In this document: positions 47,501 through 53,989 of the stretch, piece by piece
Layout: each line of letters begins with the position of its first letter
Numbering within the stretch: position 1 is the first letter of the stretch
Source: Antedon mediterranea
Lineage: Eukaryota > Echinodermata > Crinoidea > Comatulida > Antedonidae
NCBI RefSeq assembly: GCF_964355755.1
Contig: NC_092670.1
Coordinates: 4,987,001 to 5,047,000, forward strand
Direction of reading: 5' to 3'
DNA: 60,000 nucleotides
Notes under the pieces: generated by a model
What the model was told of the DNA's origin: nothing
The model's input: the letters and a program-made list of their open reading frames with translations, nothing else
Database searches by the model: none
Translations under genes and position numbers: made by a program

Positions 47501-50422
47501 TTTGCCATGACGGATATCCTCTGTATAGATGAATACCTACTGTCTGTATTTCTATGAGAAAAAATAAACCTACAGTACTTATTTTATATACTACAGTAAT
47601 TAACTGATGAATGATTAAATAACACCCACAAGAGACAGAGCCCTTTGCAAAATTAACACGTACAGCATAATAATACGGACGTTGGTCTTAAAACAATGAC
47701 ACCTACTGCTTCATTCAATTTCACCTGGTGTAATTTACCAGTGTGACGTTAGCACGTATAGTATCTCTCAGCTGTTTTAAGATGAAATTAGTACACCCTG
47801 ACTTATGTACATAAAGCAAGGTACCCACTGTACACTACATAGCCTTACAATGGCCTTTAATGTGTTGTGGGTCTTTTTAGGAATAAAATCAAACCAAAGT
47901 TAATATTGGACTTGGATAATTTAAACATGAAAATTATTCCACCAAAAAGGTACGGGCTTACCCTAGAGGTGTGCTTAAACTCAAGGTTTATCTTATACTA
48001 AGGTGTGTGCTTATACCTGAGTGCGGGCTTACAATGGGATGCGAATAAAATAAAATAAATTTCTGCATTCATATTTCTTCAACGTACGTATGTGCATGTT
48101 GTGTTTACATGGATAACCTAACTCGTCAAAAGTGACGAGTTCAAATCTTACAGTTTTATATTTATCATTGACGACTTAGCCAGAGCCGTATACAGATTTG
48201 TTATTTTAAGTATTTTATCTTTAGATCTCGACCATAAACATTTTTTTTATCCCTATGTTCTCTAAAAACATGTTTTGCCATTTTCCTCTGATAAAATCGT
48301 TTGCAAATCACAATACAATTAAATTACTAGTTCTCAAATTCATTCTATCAAAACACTTGAAGAACATTTAAAGATTTGTTTTTCTCCAAGATCCATACAC
48401 TGGCTGTGATGACGTATACATTGTCTAATTTGCGTTGAATGCTTTAATACATTGAAACTAATTAACTTGCTTTCTTATCTAAGAATAGAATATTTTATTA
48501 TCATTTAATGAATGCGAGAGAATGTATTCAATCTTCCTGAGTCAAGAAGATGTCTTTGTATAACACTTTCATCTTTCCAACCTTGAAAAAATGTAAAATG
48601 TACTTCATCCCCTCAGGTTATGATAAAATGTGTAGGTGGTAGTTAATATACTGTACAGATCATTAATTTCATTCTACTGTCAATATGCTAGCAATTAGCA
48701 TTGTGAGTTTAATTTTCATTATGTATCAGAAAGGATGTGTTCTAATTGTCATTGGCTATGCTAATAGATTATTACACCGATTAGTTCCATTAGGTTTATC
48801 AGAGTAGGTTGTTTACAATCATTAATTTCCTTCTGTACACATTGTTTGTAATTGTATTGATTTTAATGTGTTTGATAATGTTATCATTGGCTATAAATAA
48901 TGATAGATTATTACTTTAGAAATTGATATTCATACCACATACTGTACTGTAGTTACTGTATGACAGTACAGTAGGTTGTTTAAACATTCCTTCTACAAAC
49001 TGTACATTGTGAATATTTAATTTTTTAGGAAATGTTTTTGTTTTATCATTGGCTAATAAAGCTCTATCTACACTATCAAACTACTTTGACAAAAAAGTGA
49101 GTTGTGCTCAAATATGGTAGTGATATGCCAAAATATGGTAGTGATATGATATCATCATGTCCATATATGGGTACATCACATTTTTTTGTCACATAAAGTT
49201 TGATAGTGTAGACAGAGCTTTATGATAGATTATTTACCTACAGTATAAAGTGACATTAGTACCCCATTGATTTATTAAAGAAAGTTTTTATACACAATCA
49301 TAATGTTGTCCTTCTATACTCACTCAGTGTTTGATAATGTTATCATTGGCAAATAATGATGATAGATTATTACATGGAAAGGACATTAGTTACCCCATTA
49401 GGTTTATGGCAGTAGGTTGTATACAATCATTAATTTCCTTTACAGTACTAACCGTACCGTCTGTATTGTGAATATTTGATATTAATAGAGAATTTATGCT
49501 TGATAATGTTATCATTGGCTAATAATGACAGATTATTATATGGAAAAAACATTAGTACGTCCCATTATGTTTATGGCAGTAGGTTTTATACAATCAATCA
49601 TTTTGTGTATACGATGTTAAAATAATTATAAAAAATTGATGTGTTTAATCGTTTTATGATAATTGCACCGAAAGTGGCATTGTAGTGTACAATAGAAACA
49701 AATCAGGTACTGTATTGTTTTGTAGAGGGCTTCGGTGCTTCGCCCCAGACCGGCTCCTGTGACAGCCTCAGCTAGCTTTGCACACATGGCACCTGGTTGG
49801 GAAATCCCGGCACCACCACAGGCTCTACCTAGTAATTGGTTTATTTCAATTTGATATCCATTGTAAAGTACAATACAACAAAATAAACCAGTCATAACAA
49901 TAACATTGGCGACAAAAGTACAAAATATGTGGGGCTGTTGTATATCAAAAGCAATAGTAAAACAAAATATTAGAAAAAACATTTTTTTTTTGTACACGAA
50001 AAAAAGGACTTTTAAACGATCGTTTCATAGTACATACTATTGCACGCCATGTGACTAACATTTCGTCCAATCAAATGACAGAAATTTATTTAGGTGTTAT
50101 ATAAAACAAAATAATAAATACCAAACGCTGGAACACTCTTGTTATATTCTCTATTTGGCTGCAATTGTATAAGAGCTTCCAGCCACTCGTCCTGTACTTG
50201 TTCATTTTCCAGCACAATACAGAAGCAGTCGTTACGTGTATATAGCGCCAACATGTACTTATGCTTTGGGTCGTGTTTCTTATTGATGTTGAAGCAACAA
50301 TTTAGTTGTATTGCTCGTTTTGAGGTAGAGCCAGATAGAAATTTCTTCTCGGAGTCATAGTATTCTAGAGTTGATATTCCAGTTGCACCACATCGAAGTA
50401 CAAAGAACTTTCTTTTCATAGT
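11385..50422 (-). CDS. IRS: Insulin receptor substrate, 12 coding exons, 5' exon missing
   Basis: Scaffold that binds activated insulin/IGF receptors at the membrane and presents phosphotyrosines to PI3K, Grb2 and SHP2. Exons, in transcript order: 50422-50122, 45494-45352, 43126-42984, 37815-37606, 33714-33649, 28758-28675, 24734-24600, 24045-23941, 23241-23141, 20846-20703, 20037-19867, 12442-11385. Every intron is GT-AG and all phases agree, giving 886 codons plus stop. The order is PH (missing its first strand), PTB ([18 protein letters not shown], keeping both arginines equivalent to human IRS-1 R212 and R227), a Ser-rich linker with four RxRxxS motifs, then a tail with YINM, YSPM, YMNM, YIMM, YMFM, YTMM and YMNM (PI3K p85 type), YVNV and YMNV (Grb2 type) and YASI (SHP2 type). 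The length is close to Drosophila chico (968 aa) and shorter than vertebrate IRS1/2. The exon with the start codon was not found. Confidence 0.95.
14266..14395. repeat. 26-bp tandem repeat, 5 copies
   Basis: Unit attgcttgcatccttaggca plus agaygc, five copies with only c/t and g/a differences near the unit end. It lies in the large IRS intron. Confidence 0.95.
16204..16555. mobile_element. MITE, AAGATGTATTGTCCC family
   Basis: Terminal inverted repeats ttaaagatgtattgtccccc (left) and gggggacaatatatctttaa (right), about 352 bp, with an AT-rich non-coding interior. TTAA/TA at the tips. No transposase. Confidence 0.85.
16984..17286. mobile_element. MITE, AAGATGTATTGTCCC family
   Basis: Left end ttaaagatgtatagtcccct and right end gggggacaatacatcttcaa, about 303 bp. 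The interior resembles the copy at 16204-16555 in inverted orientation: catcaaacattggatcgaaa near 17060, and the T-rich part with gggttaat-like sequence missing. It lies about 430 bp from its sister. Confidence 0.85.
17551..17583. repeat. AT microsatellite
   Basis: About 16 AT/TA units in the large IRS intron. Confidence 0.95.
18311..18775. repeat. ACACATGTTGT minisatellite
   Basis: Irregular tandem array of 14-18 bp units around acacacatgttgtccaac, alternating with ttggtgaacac-type units. It has decayed at both edges. The open frames on both strands across it (rich in Cys-Val-Gln or Thr-His-Val) are repeat artefacts. Confidence 0.85.
19867..20037 (-). CDS. IRS: IRS exon with YMNM and YIMM
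   Basis: 171 bp, phase 1 to 1. It reads [20 protein letters not shown].. and ends [15 protein letters not shown], giving two canonical p85 SH2 docking motifs. The donor is AAAG|gtgaga. The acceptor is tandem (tagcag), so use of the upstream AG would add one codon. Confidence 0.93.
20038..20702 (-). other. IRS intron with two small palindromes
   Basis: 665 bp, AT-rich. It holds a near-perfect hairpin at about 20486-20523 (aaactatcatacctaac / gttaggtataatagttt) and a 28-bp imperfect palindrome at about 20563-20590 (catagagatatta / taatacctctatg). Nothing else seen. Confidence 0.7.
20703..20846 (-). CDS. IRS: IRS exon with YSPM
   Basis: 144 bp, phase 1 to 1, acceptor ttcaaacag, donor CCAG|gttgat. 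It reads [20 protein letters not shown].. and contains [12 protein letters not shown], a YxxM motif. The Ser/Pro/His-rich remainder is probably disordered. Confidence 0.92.
21090..21180 (-). repeat. Possible tRNA-derived SINE fragment
   Basis: On the minus strand, gaactgaaggttgtggcttt is followed by cgagtcccacacaag. This resembles a tRNA T-arm/B box (consensus GGTTCGANTCC) after an anticodon-arm-like segment. There is no complete cloverleaf. Low-confidence reading. Confidence 0.35.
21448..22001. mobile_element. MITE, AAGATGTATTGTCCC family, long copy
   Basis: Left end ttaaagatgtattgtccctt and right end aagggacaatacatctttaa, about 554 bp. It is the longest of the four copies. The interior includes a unique less AT-rich part (about 21600-21800) not seen in the short copies, so it may be nearer to the parent element. 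No transposase frame is visible. Confidence 0.85.
23141..23241 (-). CDS. IRS: IRS exon with YINM
   Basis: 101 bp, phase 2 to 1, acceptor cttgttctag. It reads [20 protein letters not shown] then [20 protein letters not shown] is a canonical p85 docking site closely like IRS-1 YMNMSP. It is the first YxxM in the transcript. Confidence 0.93.
23663..23877. repeat. 43-bp tandem repeat, 5 copies, palindrome-bearing
   Basis: Unit attaaaccggacagtactgt plus ccatcaaacatcttcttcttaga, five exact-length copies. They alternate ccgg, cagg, ccgg, cagg, ccgg at one site, so the array also has an 86-bp period. Each unit contains the perfect palindrome ggacagtactgtcc. It lies in the 699-bp intron (23242-23940), 64 bp from the adjacent exon. 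Confidence 0.95.
23941..24045 (-). CDS. IRS: IRS exon, Ser-rich linker
   Basis: 105 bp, phase 2 to 2, acceptor tttccttttcag, donor ACAG|gtaaat. It reads [20 protein letters not shown].. to [12 protein letters not shown]. It has two tyrosines in acidic contexts (ERYMST, TDYSSS), neither a YxxM. Confidence 0.9.
24096..24285. mobile_element. MITE with GGCCAATTTT..CAGACGAGC ends
   Basis: Inverted ends taagggccaatttagacaga / tctgtgaaaattggcctta with shared inner cgagc and ggtaa, about 190 bp. It lies within the 554-bp intron 24046-24599 and makes up about a third of it. TAA-like flanks would fit a PIF/Harbinger-type 3-bp target site, but this is not proven. Confidence 0.65.
24460..24555 (+). repeat. 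LINE 3' tail-like sequence
   Basis: The segment aaatttccattttaatgtgg followed by acaaataaaatgtcttgaatcttg resembles the 3' end of non-LTR retrotransposons. No coding part is visible. Confidence 0.3.
24600..24734 (-). CDS. IRS: IRS exon, Ser/Pro-rich linker
   Basis: 135 bp, phase 2 to 2, acceptor ttgttatag, donor TCAG|gtaaga. It reads [20 protein letters not shown].. to [12 protein letters not shown]. Basic and Ser/Pro-rich with no tyrosine motif of known type. Probably a region of regulatory Ser phosphorylation. Confidence 0.92.
24735..28674 (-). other. IRS intron, 3.9 kb
   Basis: AT-rich. The last 1.1 kb next to the 84-bp exon is the 20-bp minisatellite (27437-28572). Nothing coding seen in 24735-27436. 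There is a lone tttatccaggtaa word at about 26635. Confidence 0.65.
27437..28572. repeat. 20-bp minisatellite CATATGTTTCTGAGTGTGTT, about 1.1 kb
   Basis: Some fifty or more degenerate units of catatgtttctgagtgtgtt, with shortened forms (for example aatgtttctgagtg) and a higher-order block (gtgctcatgttt..gatgctcacatgtttaag) repeated three times near 28000-28260. The array ends about 100 bp from the adjacent IRS exon. Confidence 0.95.
28675..28758 (-). CDS. IRS: IRS exon with RPRTAS kinase motif
   Basis: 84 bp, phase 2 to 2, acceptor tctttatttag, donor ACAG|gtttgt. It reads [20 protein letters not shown] then [15 protein letters not shown] fits RxRxxS (Akt/S6K/14-3-3 type) and resembles the Ser-rich segments following the PTB domain in vertebrate IRS proteins. 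Confidence 0.9.
28831..28877. mobile_element. MITE remnant, AAGCTCTGTCTACACT family
   Basis: Only the right part survives: tgtccataatgggcacatca then aatttgatagtgtagacagaactt. No left end is found nearby. Confidence 0.7.
29080..29155 (-). repeat. tRNA-derived SINE or tRNA pseudogene
   Basis: On the minus strand a D-arm/A-box-like cttgtctaatggttataag is followed by a perfect 5-bp anticodon stem (tctgc/gcaga) around a 7-nt loop atatcaa, then a B-box-like gtttcaatctc. The T-stem and acceptor stem do not pair well, so it is not a functional tRNA gene. Confidence 0.5.
31206..31597 (+). mobile_element. LINE fragment, reverse transcriptase C-terminal region
   Basis: An open frame to the stop at 31482-31484 reads [20 protein letters not shown] then [20 protein letters not shown]. 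This is the characteristic region after the RT domain in CR1/L2-like non-LTR elements (DINRQxRSLYxRxNxLxRKFxxCSxxVKxxLFxxYC). It is followed by a short 3' UTR ending aaataaaagattgaatgaatg, typical of short-repeat LINE tails. It is truncated at 5', as is usual. Inserted antisense to IRS. Confidence 0.8.
32381..32538. mobile_element. MITE, AAGCTCTGTCTACACT family
   Basis: Left end taaagctctgtctacactat intact. The right end is decayed after aaaagtttgatagttt. The interior has the family's doubled atatggtagtgatatgctta motif. Confidence 0.8.
33649..33714 (-). CDS. IRS: IRS small exon (66 bp) with RERTRS motif
   Basis: Predicted from sequence and phase: acceptor ttgtattaaaag, donor CTAAG|gtagta, phase 2 to 2, no in-frame stop. 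It reads [20 protein letters not shown] then [13 protein letters not shown] aligns with the vertebrate IRS-1 segment FRVRASSDGEG, a known regulatory-serine site, and fits RxRxxS. It is GC-richer than its surroundings. Because it is symmetric, skipping it would keep the frame, so it could be an alternative cassette. Confidence 0.75.
34980..35510. repeat. Polypyrimidine tract, about 530 bp
   Basis: Plus strand is almost entirely C and T with scattered A (for example ttctccttttcacttcttct), with no strict period. It is purine-rich in the IRS transcript. Likely a degenerate simple-sequence tract, with potential to form H-DNA where mirror symmetry persists. Confidence 0.8.
36006..36478 (+). mobile_element. 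LINE 3' fragment
   Basis: An open frame reads [20 protein letters not shown] then [20 protein letters not shown] and ends in a stop at about 36213. YF..RDWNWLP..LK is the usual extreme C-terminus of CR1/jockey-like reverse transcriptases. A 3' UTR follows to 36478, ending aataaaatcaatcaatcaatc, a short-repeat tail. A stop just upstream shows 5' decay or truncation. Confidence 0.8.
37606..37815 (-). CDS. IRS: IRS exon after PTB, with RPRSHS and RNRCDS
   Basis: 210 bp, phase 2 to 2, acceptor tctttaatcttatag, donor TCAAG|gtgagc. It reads [20 protein letters not shown] and continues to HVPHSPSR. It completes the final PTB helix and enters the linker. EEMRPRSHS aligns with IRS-1 DEFRPRSKS (S270 region) and RRNRCDSMP with RRSRTESIT. 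Both fit RxRxxS, the pattern of insulin-feedback kinases. Confidence 0.94.
37949..38232. repeat. Diverged tandem pair, about 140 bp
   Basis: 37949-38085 and 38099-38232 share cacaagtgaattggtcaata, acaagcgacagtt and gtgattggtcaaattactt. A partial copy in inverse orientation is at about 36480-36555 (agtaatttgaccaatcac). Confidence 0.75.
38805..38875 (+). repeat. LINE or SINE 3' end
   Basis: The segment gcccagagggctttaaggcc followed by agttccaccag, an A-run and an aataaataaataaa tail looks like a retroposed 3' end. No coding part seen. Confidence 0.45.
39857..40032. repeat. 22-bp tandem repeat, 8 exact copies
   Basis: Unit gtcggacactaaggccgcgt plus tt, eight copies without a single difference. 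Each unit holds two CpG-bearing words (gtcgg, ccgcg) in otherwise CpG-poor AT-rich intron DNA. The last unit runs on as taaggccgcgtttctgcagcc, which resembles a transposon terminus. Confidence 0.97.
40688..40930. mobile_element. Degenerate copy of AACACCTATATAAATT foldback element
   Basis: The left part taacacccaaatagattcct..ttattggacgatcagtggtcac and the right part ataaaatattcattatttgt match 45803-45850 and 46078-46100. The central hairpin is lost. Confidence 0.55.
42082..42352. repeat. 25-bp tandem repeat, 11 copies
   Basis: Unit tcaatatgatcagaaggata plus tatag. Eleven copies, one shortened to 21 bp, the first with cac for cag. Nearly homogeneous. Confidence 0.95.
42984..43126 (-). CDS. 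IRS: IRS exon: second half of PTB domain
   Basis: 143 bp, phase 0 to 2, acceptor ttattatcaaaacag, donor TTAAA|gtaagt. It reads [20 protein letters not shown], then [20 protein letters not shown] and NIHEATL. This is diagnostic of IRS PTB domains. The arginines equivalent to human IRS-1 R212 and R227, which contact the receptor NPxpY phosphotyrosine, are both present. Confidence 0.97.
43862..44155 (+). mobile_element. Probable LINE 3' fragment
   Basis: A frame reads [20 protein letters not shown] then PNTFNSVL and ends at about 43989. TRSRxxxxLHVPxxRT is typical of the last part of some non-LTR reverse transcriptases. A 3' UTR follows, ending actgaataaaataaaata. Confidence 0.5.
44405..44536. 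repeat. 66-bp direct duplication
   Basis: Two adjacent copies of catcaaagtggtcattaatt..ttgctgacatagsct with two or three differences. They create a duplicated peptide in an incidental reading frame, which I do not call. Confidence 0.95.
45352..45494 (-). CDS. IRS: IRS exon: first half of PTB domain
   Basis: 143 bp, phase 1 to 0. The acceptor is ttttaaccctag; another AG at the end of tatttggcag lies inside the exon. The donor is TTTCCT|gtaaga. It reads (E)[20 protein letters not shown], then [20 protein letters not shown] and ends DLEFP. It matches IRS-1 EVWQVILKPKGLGQ..YRLCLTSKTISFVKL in register, and the junction with the PH exon gives VPAFEHIWQV, like GPAFKEVWQV. Confidence 0.96.
45803..46110. 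mobile_element. Foldback element with 52-bp-arm hairpin
   Basis: Arms 45961-46012 and 46026-46077 pair at 49 of 52 positions around a 13-nt loop (tcggctttgcctc). Outer segments acaaataatgaatgtt / aacattcattatttgt add more pairing. The left flank ataacacctatataaattcc..cgtgcaatagtac recurs inverted at 50005-50105 and degenerate at 40688. It is a non-coding MITE-like element. Confidence 0.85.
46125..46300 (-). repeat. Possible LINE 3' end, minus strand
   Basis: Minus-strand sequence ends gcgatcgataaagttattat plus further tta units, typical of LINE tails. Upstream is a GC-richer segment with no identifiable domain. Confidence 0.35.
48740..49607. repeat. Five-copy degenerate tandem repeat, about 110-190 bp
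   Basis: Approximate copies at 48740, 48868, 49021, 49327 and 49499. Each contains gataatgttatcattggcta, ataatgatagattatta and, in most, gtaggttgtatacaatcatt. The third copy is interrupted by the MITE at 49057-49222. Confidence 0.85.
49057..49222. mobile_element. MITE, AAGCTCTGTCTACACT family, complete copy
   Basis: Ends taaagctctatctacacta and tagtgtagacagagctttat, about 166 bp. The interior has atatggtagtgatatg twice and atcatcatgtccatatatgg. It is inserted between ggctaata and tgatagatta of a tandem-repeat copy. Confidence 0.9.
50005..50120. mobile_element. Foldback-element end abutting PH-exon splice donor
   Basis: Inverse-orientation match to 45803-45925: cgatcgtttcatagtac.., cacgccatgtgac, tcgtccaatcaaatgacag, aggtgttatataaaacaaa. 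The similarity runs to within a few bases of the exon end at 50122, so the intron-side donor sequence lies in or at the edge of the element. Confidence 0.75.
50122..50422 (-). CDS. IRS: IRS exon: PH domain
   Basis: 301 bp, phase 0 to 1, acceptor tttatttcttcacag, donor TTTG|gtattt. It reads [20 protein letters not shown], then YYDSEKKFL.., [20 protein letters not shown], and ends [20 protein letters not shown]. It aligns throughout with chico (KTMKKKFFVL, LEYYDTEKKFL, CFNINRRLDTKH) and IRS-1. The exon lacks the first strand of the domain (GYLRKLK in relatives), which must come from an upstream exon. The domain binds membrane phosphoinositides and helps recruit IRS to the receptor. Confidence 0.96.
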
Positions 50423-50521
50423 CTGTGAAGAAATAAATAAATTTGATTTTATAGCTACTGTATGGATTGGTATGTACATTTTCAACTATTCCCTACTACT
50501 GTGGGGATGACAGTGCACTAT

Positions 50522-51088
50522 GGGCCTGTTCGTAGGGGTTGAAAATACCAGCTTATTCCCGATTTCCGTTCGCGTGATCCAATTAACTTTTGGCTCAGGC
50601 TACAAAAAATTCGAGGCAAAATGTTCACCAAATTTGCAGGTTATTTCAGCGATAATCCAATTATACTCGGCCTTCGAGGATAATAAATCTCCGATAGAGG
50701 CAATGTGTCAAATTTTGACAAACGTTCGCTGCCTAGGCCCGTCATTTCTCCTACGAAGCTCTTCCATACAGGCTTCGAGAGCGATCGTCAGCTGGTGCTG
50801 TCCTTCGTCGTGTAACATTGGGCTCAAATTCTTCGTCAATGAGTAAAATAATGGTCGTCAGGAGAAGGCATATTTCGGCAGGATTATCGGCGTTAAGAGG
50901 CTAAAGGTTTGTCGCAAGGATAAGCAGTGTAAAAGGTAGCAAGTAATTGTTATTGTAAAGAAAGATCGCGAGTAAAAAATATACAACACGCAAAACTAGC
51001 GTGCGAAAATGTACGAACAACGCTCAATTTATAACCCGAGGCATGGGTGAAATTAAGCGCTTATTTTAACCACCGTACGAACACGACC
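50522..51088. mobile_element. DNA transposon remnant, GGGCCTGTTCGTA ends
   Basis: Imperfect terminal inverted repeats: left gggcctgttcgtaggggttg, right (reverse complement) ggtcgtgttcgtacggtggt, both continuing into aaaata. It is about 567 bp and noticeably GC-richer than the neighbourhood. Open frames exist on both strands (plus 50520-50846; minus with QLTIALEACMEELRRRNDGP). I do not recognise a transposase, so it is probably a non-autonomous or truncated element. Confidence 0.6.
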
Positions 51089-51475
51089 TATGTCTGAATC
51101 AATCTAGAGCTATGATTCTGCTGCATATCATCAAAATGGTATAAAAATACTATAATAATATACGGTATGATTGTATATAATTACTTACTAAAGAAATATG
51201 GTATGTTAAAGGCAGCAGAAATGTCATACAATATCCAAAAACAAATCAAGATATTAATATGGTATACTGTTTTATTAGACCCATTTCTGCCTCCCCCCTC
51301 CCCCAAAAAAAAAAAAAAAAAACAATGTATATAAATATACTGTAATAATACTCAACAAATCTTGAAAATATATTTATAACTTTATTTAATTCTCAAGTCA
51401 TGTCTTACTTGAAGATGTAAACTGTTTATAAATTGTATTTCCAACTTGATTGACATTACAATATCGTTGTCATCT

Positions 51476-51790
51476 AACATTCATTTGTTCAAGTCAAATC
51501 AAGTCAAGTATCATTTATTATCATTTGTTTTAAGAAAAAATATAGATATTCTGTTTGCTCTGTTGGCGGAGCACAATATCCAACGGACACAACACGAACT
51601 CAAAAACAAAAACATTACAAAAAAGTGTCTACATTATGTTTAAGGCTCTAATAGCTCCTGGAAAGAAACTATTTGTAAATCGTGCCTTATTGGCCTTAAT
51701 AGAACAAAATTGCCGACCGCTGCGCATTAACTGGAACATACTAGAGGCCGGATGAAATTGATCATCTTTGATAGCCACTGCCTTTTTCAG
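51476..51790 (-). mobile_element. LINE 3' fragment, minus strand
   Basis: A minus-strand frame reads MFQLMRSGRQFCSIKANKAR then FTNSFFPGAIRALNIM and stop at about 51640. RFxNSFFPxAIRxLN is the common C-terminal end of non-LTR reverse transcriptases. The 3' UTR runs to a tail of ttgacttgatttgacttga units at about 51485-51505. Confidence 0.8.
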
Positions 51791-52299
51791 AAGACGATCC
51801 GAAAATATGTTGCTATTGCGTATGTTAGTTATCTTTAATCATTGTGGATTACCAATTTAACTGTCTGTCTAACATGAAGCAAGACAGTACATTAGCATTC
51901 AGCCACCTGCTGCCTACACTTTGATGCAGAGACCACAGCACATATGTTCAGAATAAAGCCATACTTCAGATAAGGGCCTGTTCAGACAGAGTTACAGTTT
52001 GTATAATACGTGAAATATTAGTGGAACGAAGAATTTTATACTGTAAATTTACAGTGAAAGCAGTACAGTACATGATTAGTGGATGCTTACAGTACATACA
52101 GTATGTTATAAAAGTCTTAAATCAAACAATACACAAGTCATCACCAACTTATCAACTTGATCCTTGCTTTAAAATATCATCAGATCTTTTATTCCATTTG
52201 CGACATTTACATTACAATAAGAGTGGAATAGTTTTATGTTAATTTTTGAATTCGGGTAGAATTCTTCTTTTCGTATTTGTTTCGCACTTCGTGGAAAAG

Positions 52300-53989
52300 G
52301 GCTATTGTCGGGTTTATCCAGGTAAGCAGGCACGTAATAGACTACAAAATTACTGTTTTTTGTTTTACCTTAATATAGACCAACATGTTTTAATGGGATT
52401 AGTCAAATGTAAGCTGTTGATGTAATTTAGCAAAATCAAATCAGCAACACCAATTACTGAACCTGGGTCCCCTAAAAAAACAGGTGCTTCTAGTTCTACA
52501 GTCACTTATACATTTATTCTGACCATGATATGATTTAGAACAAAGGAAAGTAATACAAAAATCCTATAAAACTTAAGTGCACAACTTTATTTGCATTATT
52601 TTGATTTATTGAAAGGCAAGTGCAAAATTAATAAAACTAACTTGCTAATTGTGCAATATGCTTTTTTACTGCTGTACTAAATATAACCCTCAATTACATG
52701 TCACTATATTTTTATAGCTAAAATTAAATTGAAATAAATCAATTAATTAGTCTATGACTACATTTTTTTTAAAAAGTTAAAGCAGACAACTCCCTGGTTA
52801 AAGTCTTGATTATCATTAGTCAAACTACAAAATACTGTACCATAATAAAAATAAGATTAAATTAATTTGAAACAGACATTTAAAATCTAATGTTAGTTTT
52901 ATTTAAAAAGGAAAGAAAATATTATAGAGGTTACCTTATTAGAGGTTTCACAACATTAAGCGCTATATAAATCCAGGATATTATTATTAGTTTGAAAGAT
53001 GGAACAGTCCCTTAGATTACCCAAACAGGATAGCGTAAAAGTGCAATTTTTATTATTGTAAGCTGATGTATTGTATTTATCAATCTCCTTCTTTTGTTAA
53101 TTTCCCCATGAGGGATGAATAAAGATTATATTGAACTTAACATGACCATAGATCTTTTGCAATACAACTTTCAACATTTAAGGAGATGGAGTGGGGCAGA
53201 TGGCTGGGTCACCCCTTGATGTCTGCCTACTGTAGTTGTTTAGTTATTTACTGTATAAATAATCCGTAGCTTAATAACCATGATATTTATAATTTCCTAC
53301 AGTAAAAATACAGCATACAGTACTAGTAGTAAAATCTAATAAATCTTTGCAGGTGAAAGTAAATCTCTTGATAGAAAAGTAACATTTTTTTTCAAGGCCA
53401 AAATGAAAAGACAGATTACCTAGAAAACAAGCATAAAACATGTAAACTGAGGGATGTCAGGGTATTAGAAAGGTATAATATTAATGATGTTTAGCCTTCA
53501 GGACCATTTTTCCCAAGGCCTAATAAAACAAATATAAATCAAGCATAAAGTGAAAAGTAACTGTAAAAAGTAAATGCTGTGATGTCATGCTATATGGATG
53601 TTACATCAAGACTTTTTTCTGTTGCATAAAAAGAATAATCGTATTTATCGCATTTAATTTTGCAAAATTTGTACTTGTAAAAATTGTTTATCAGTGGGTC
53701 ATCATTAACGAAAAATGTTGATAAAGTTGGTAGTTGACTTTAAGGCAGGAAGGACAGTCAATTAATATAACTGTTATTTTTGTTTTAATTAAAATTTGGA
53801 TAGCGATAACCAGTTAAATAGCGTGCCAACACCAAATCGAGAAGGACAATCAAGCAATTTTGTTCGGTTTCTGCGTCCAGTAAATTGGGGGTTATTTATT
53901 CACAGGGTTTTATTTTTGTAGCAGTGGTGCAGGTACTGTAGTCTATTTGAGTGCTACTGTAGCTTTACCTGGATAAACCGACAATAGCC
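52300..53989. mobile_element. Inverted-repeat pair GGCTATTGTCGG..TTTATCCAGG, 1.7 kb apart
   Basis: Left 52300-52326 (ggctattgtcgggtttatcc, then aggtaag) and right 53963-53989 (reverse complement ggctattgtcggtttatccagg, then taaag) match with one indel. The interior is AT-rich and no transposase was seen. It contains two LINE-tail-like pieces (about 52945-52990 aagcgctatataaatccagg, and 53095-53140 ccccatgagggatgaataaa). Either one element with terminal inverted repeats or two separate insertions in opposite orientation. Confidence 0.6.

Larger units (their letters stand above)
45495..50121 (-). other. IRS intron, 4.6 kb
   Basis: Contains a foldback element with long hairpin (45803-46110), a LINE-like 3' end on the minus strand (about 46125-46300), short imperfect repeats (about 47950-48040, for example gtgcgggcttac), a five-copy degenerate repeat (48740-49607) carrying a MITE, and a foldback-element end next to the PH-exon donor (50005-50120). 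A GC-rich patch at 49725-49835 has open frames but looks repeat-derived. Confidence 0.65.

Noticed and set aside
49626-49997. Minus-strand frame with [20 protein letters not shown]
   Set aside because: The hydrophobic start and GC-rich middle looked gene-like. However, it begins in AT-rich DNA next to a foldback-element end, matches no family I know, and its GC-rich part looks like an old dispersed repeat.
45803-50105. One 4.3-kb transposon with inverted termini covering most of an intron
   Set aside because: The inverted matches at the two ends are both explained as separate insertions of the same foldback element. The full copy ends near 46110, and a third copy exists at 40688.
50520-50846. 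108-codon plus-strand frame
   Set aside because: It begins at the terminal repeat of the transposon remnant, and the opposite strand is also partly open. No recognisable domain.
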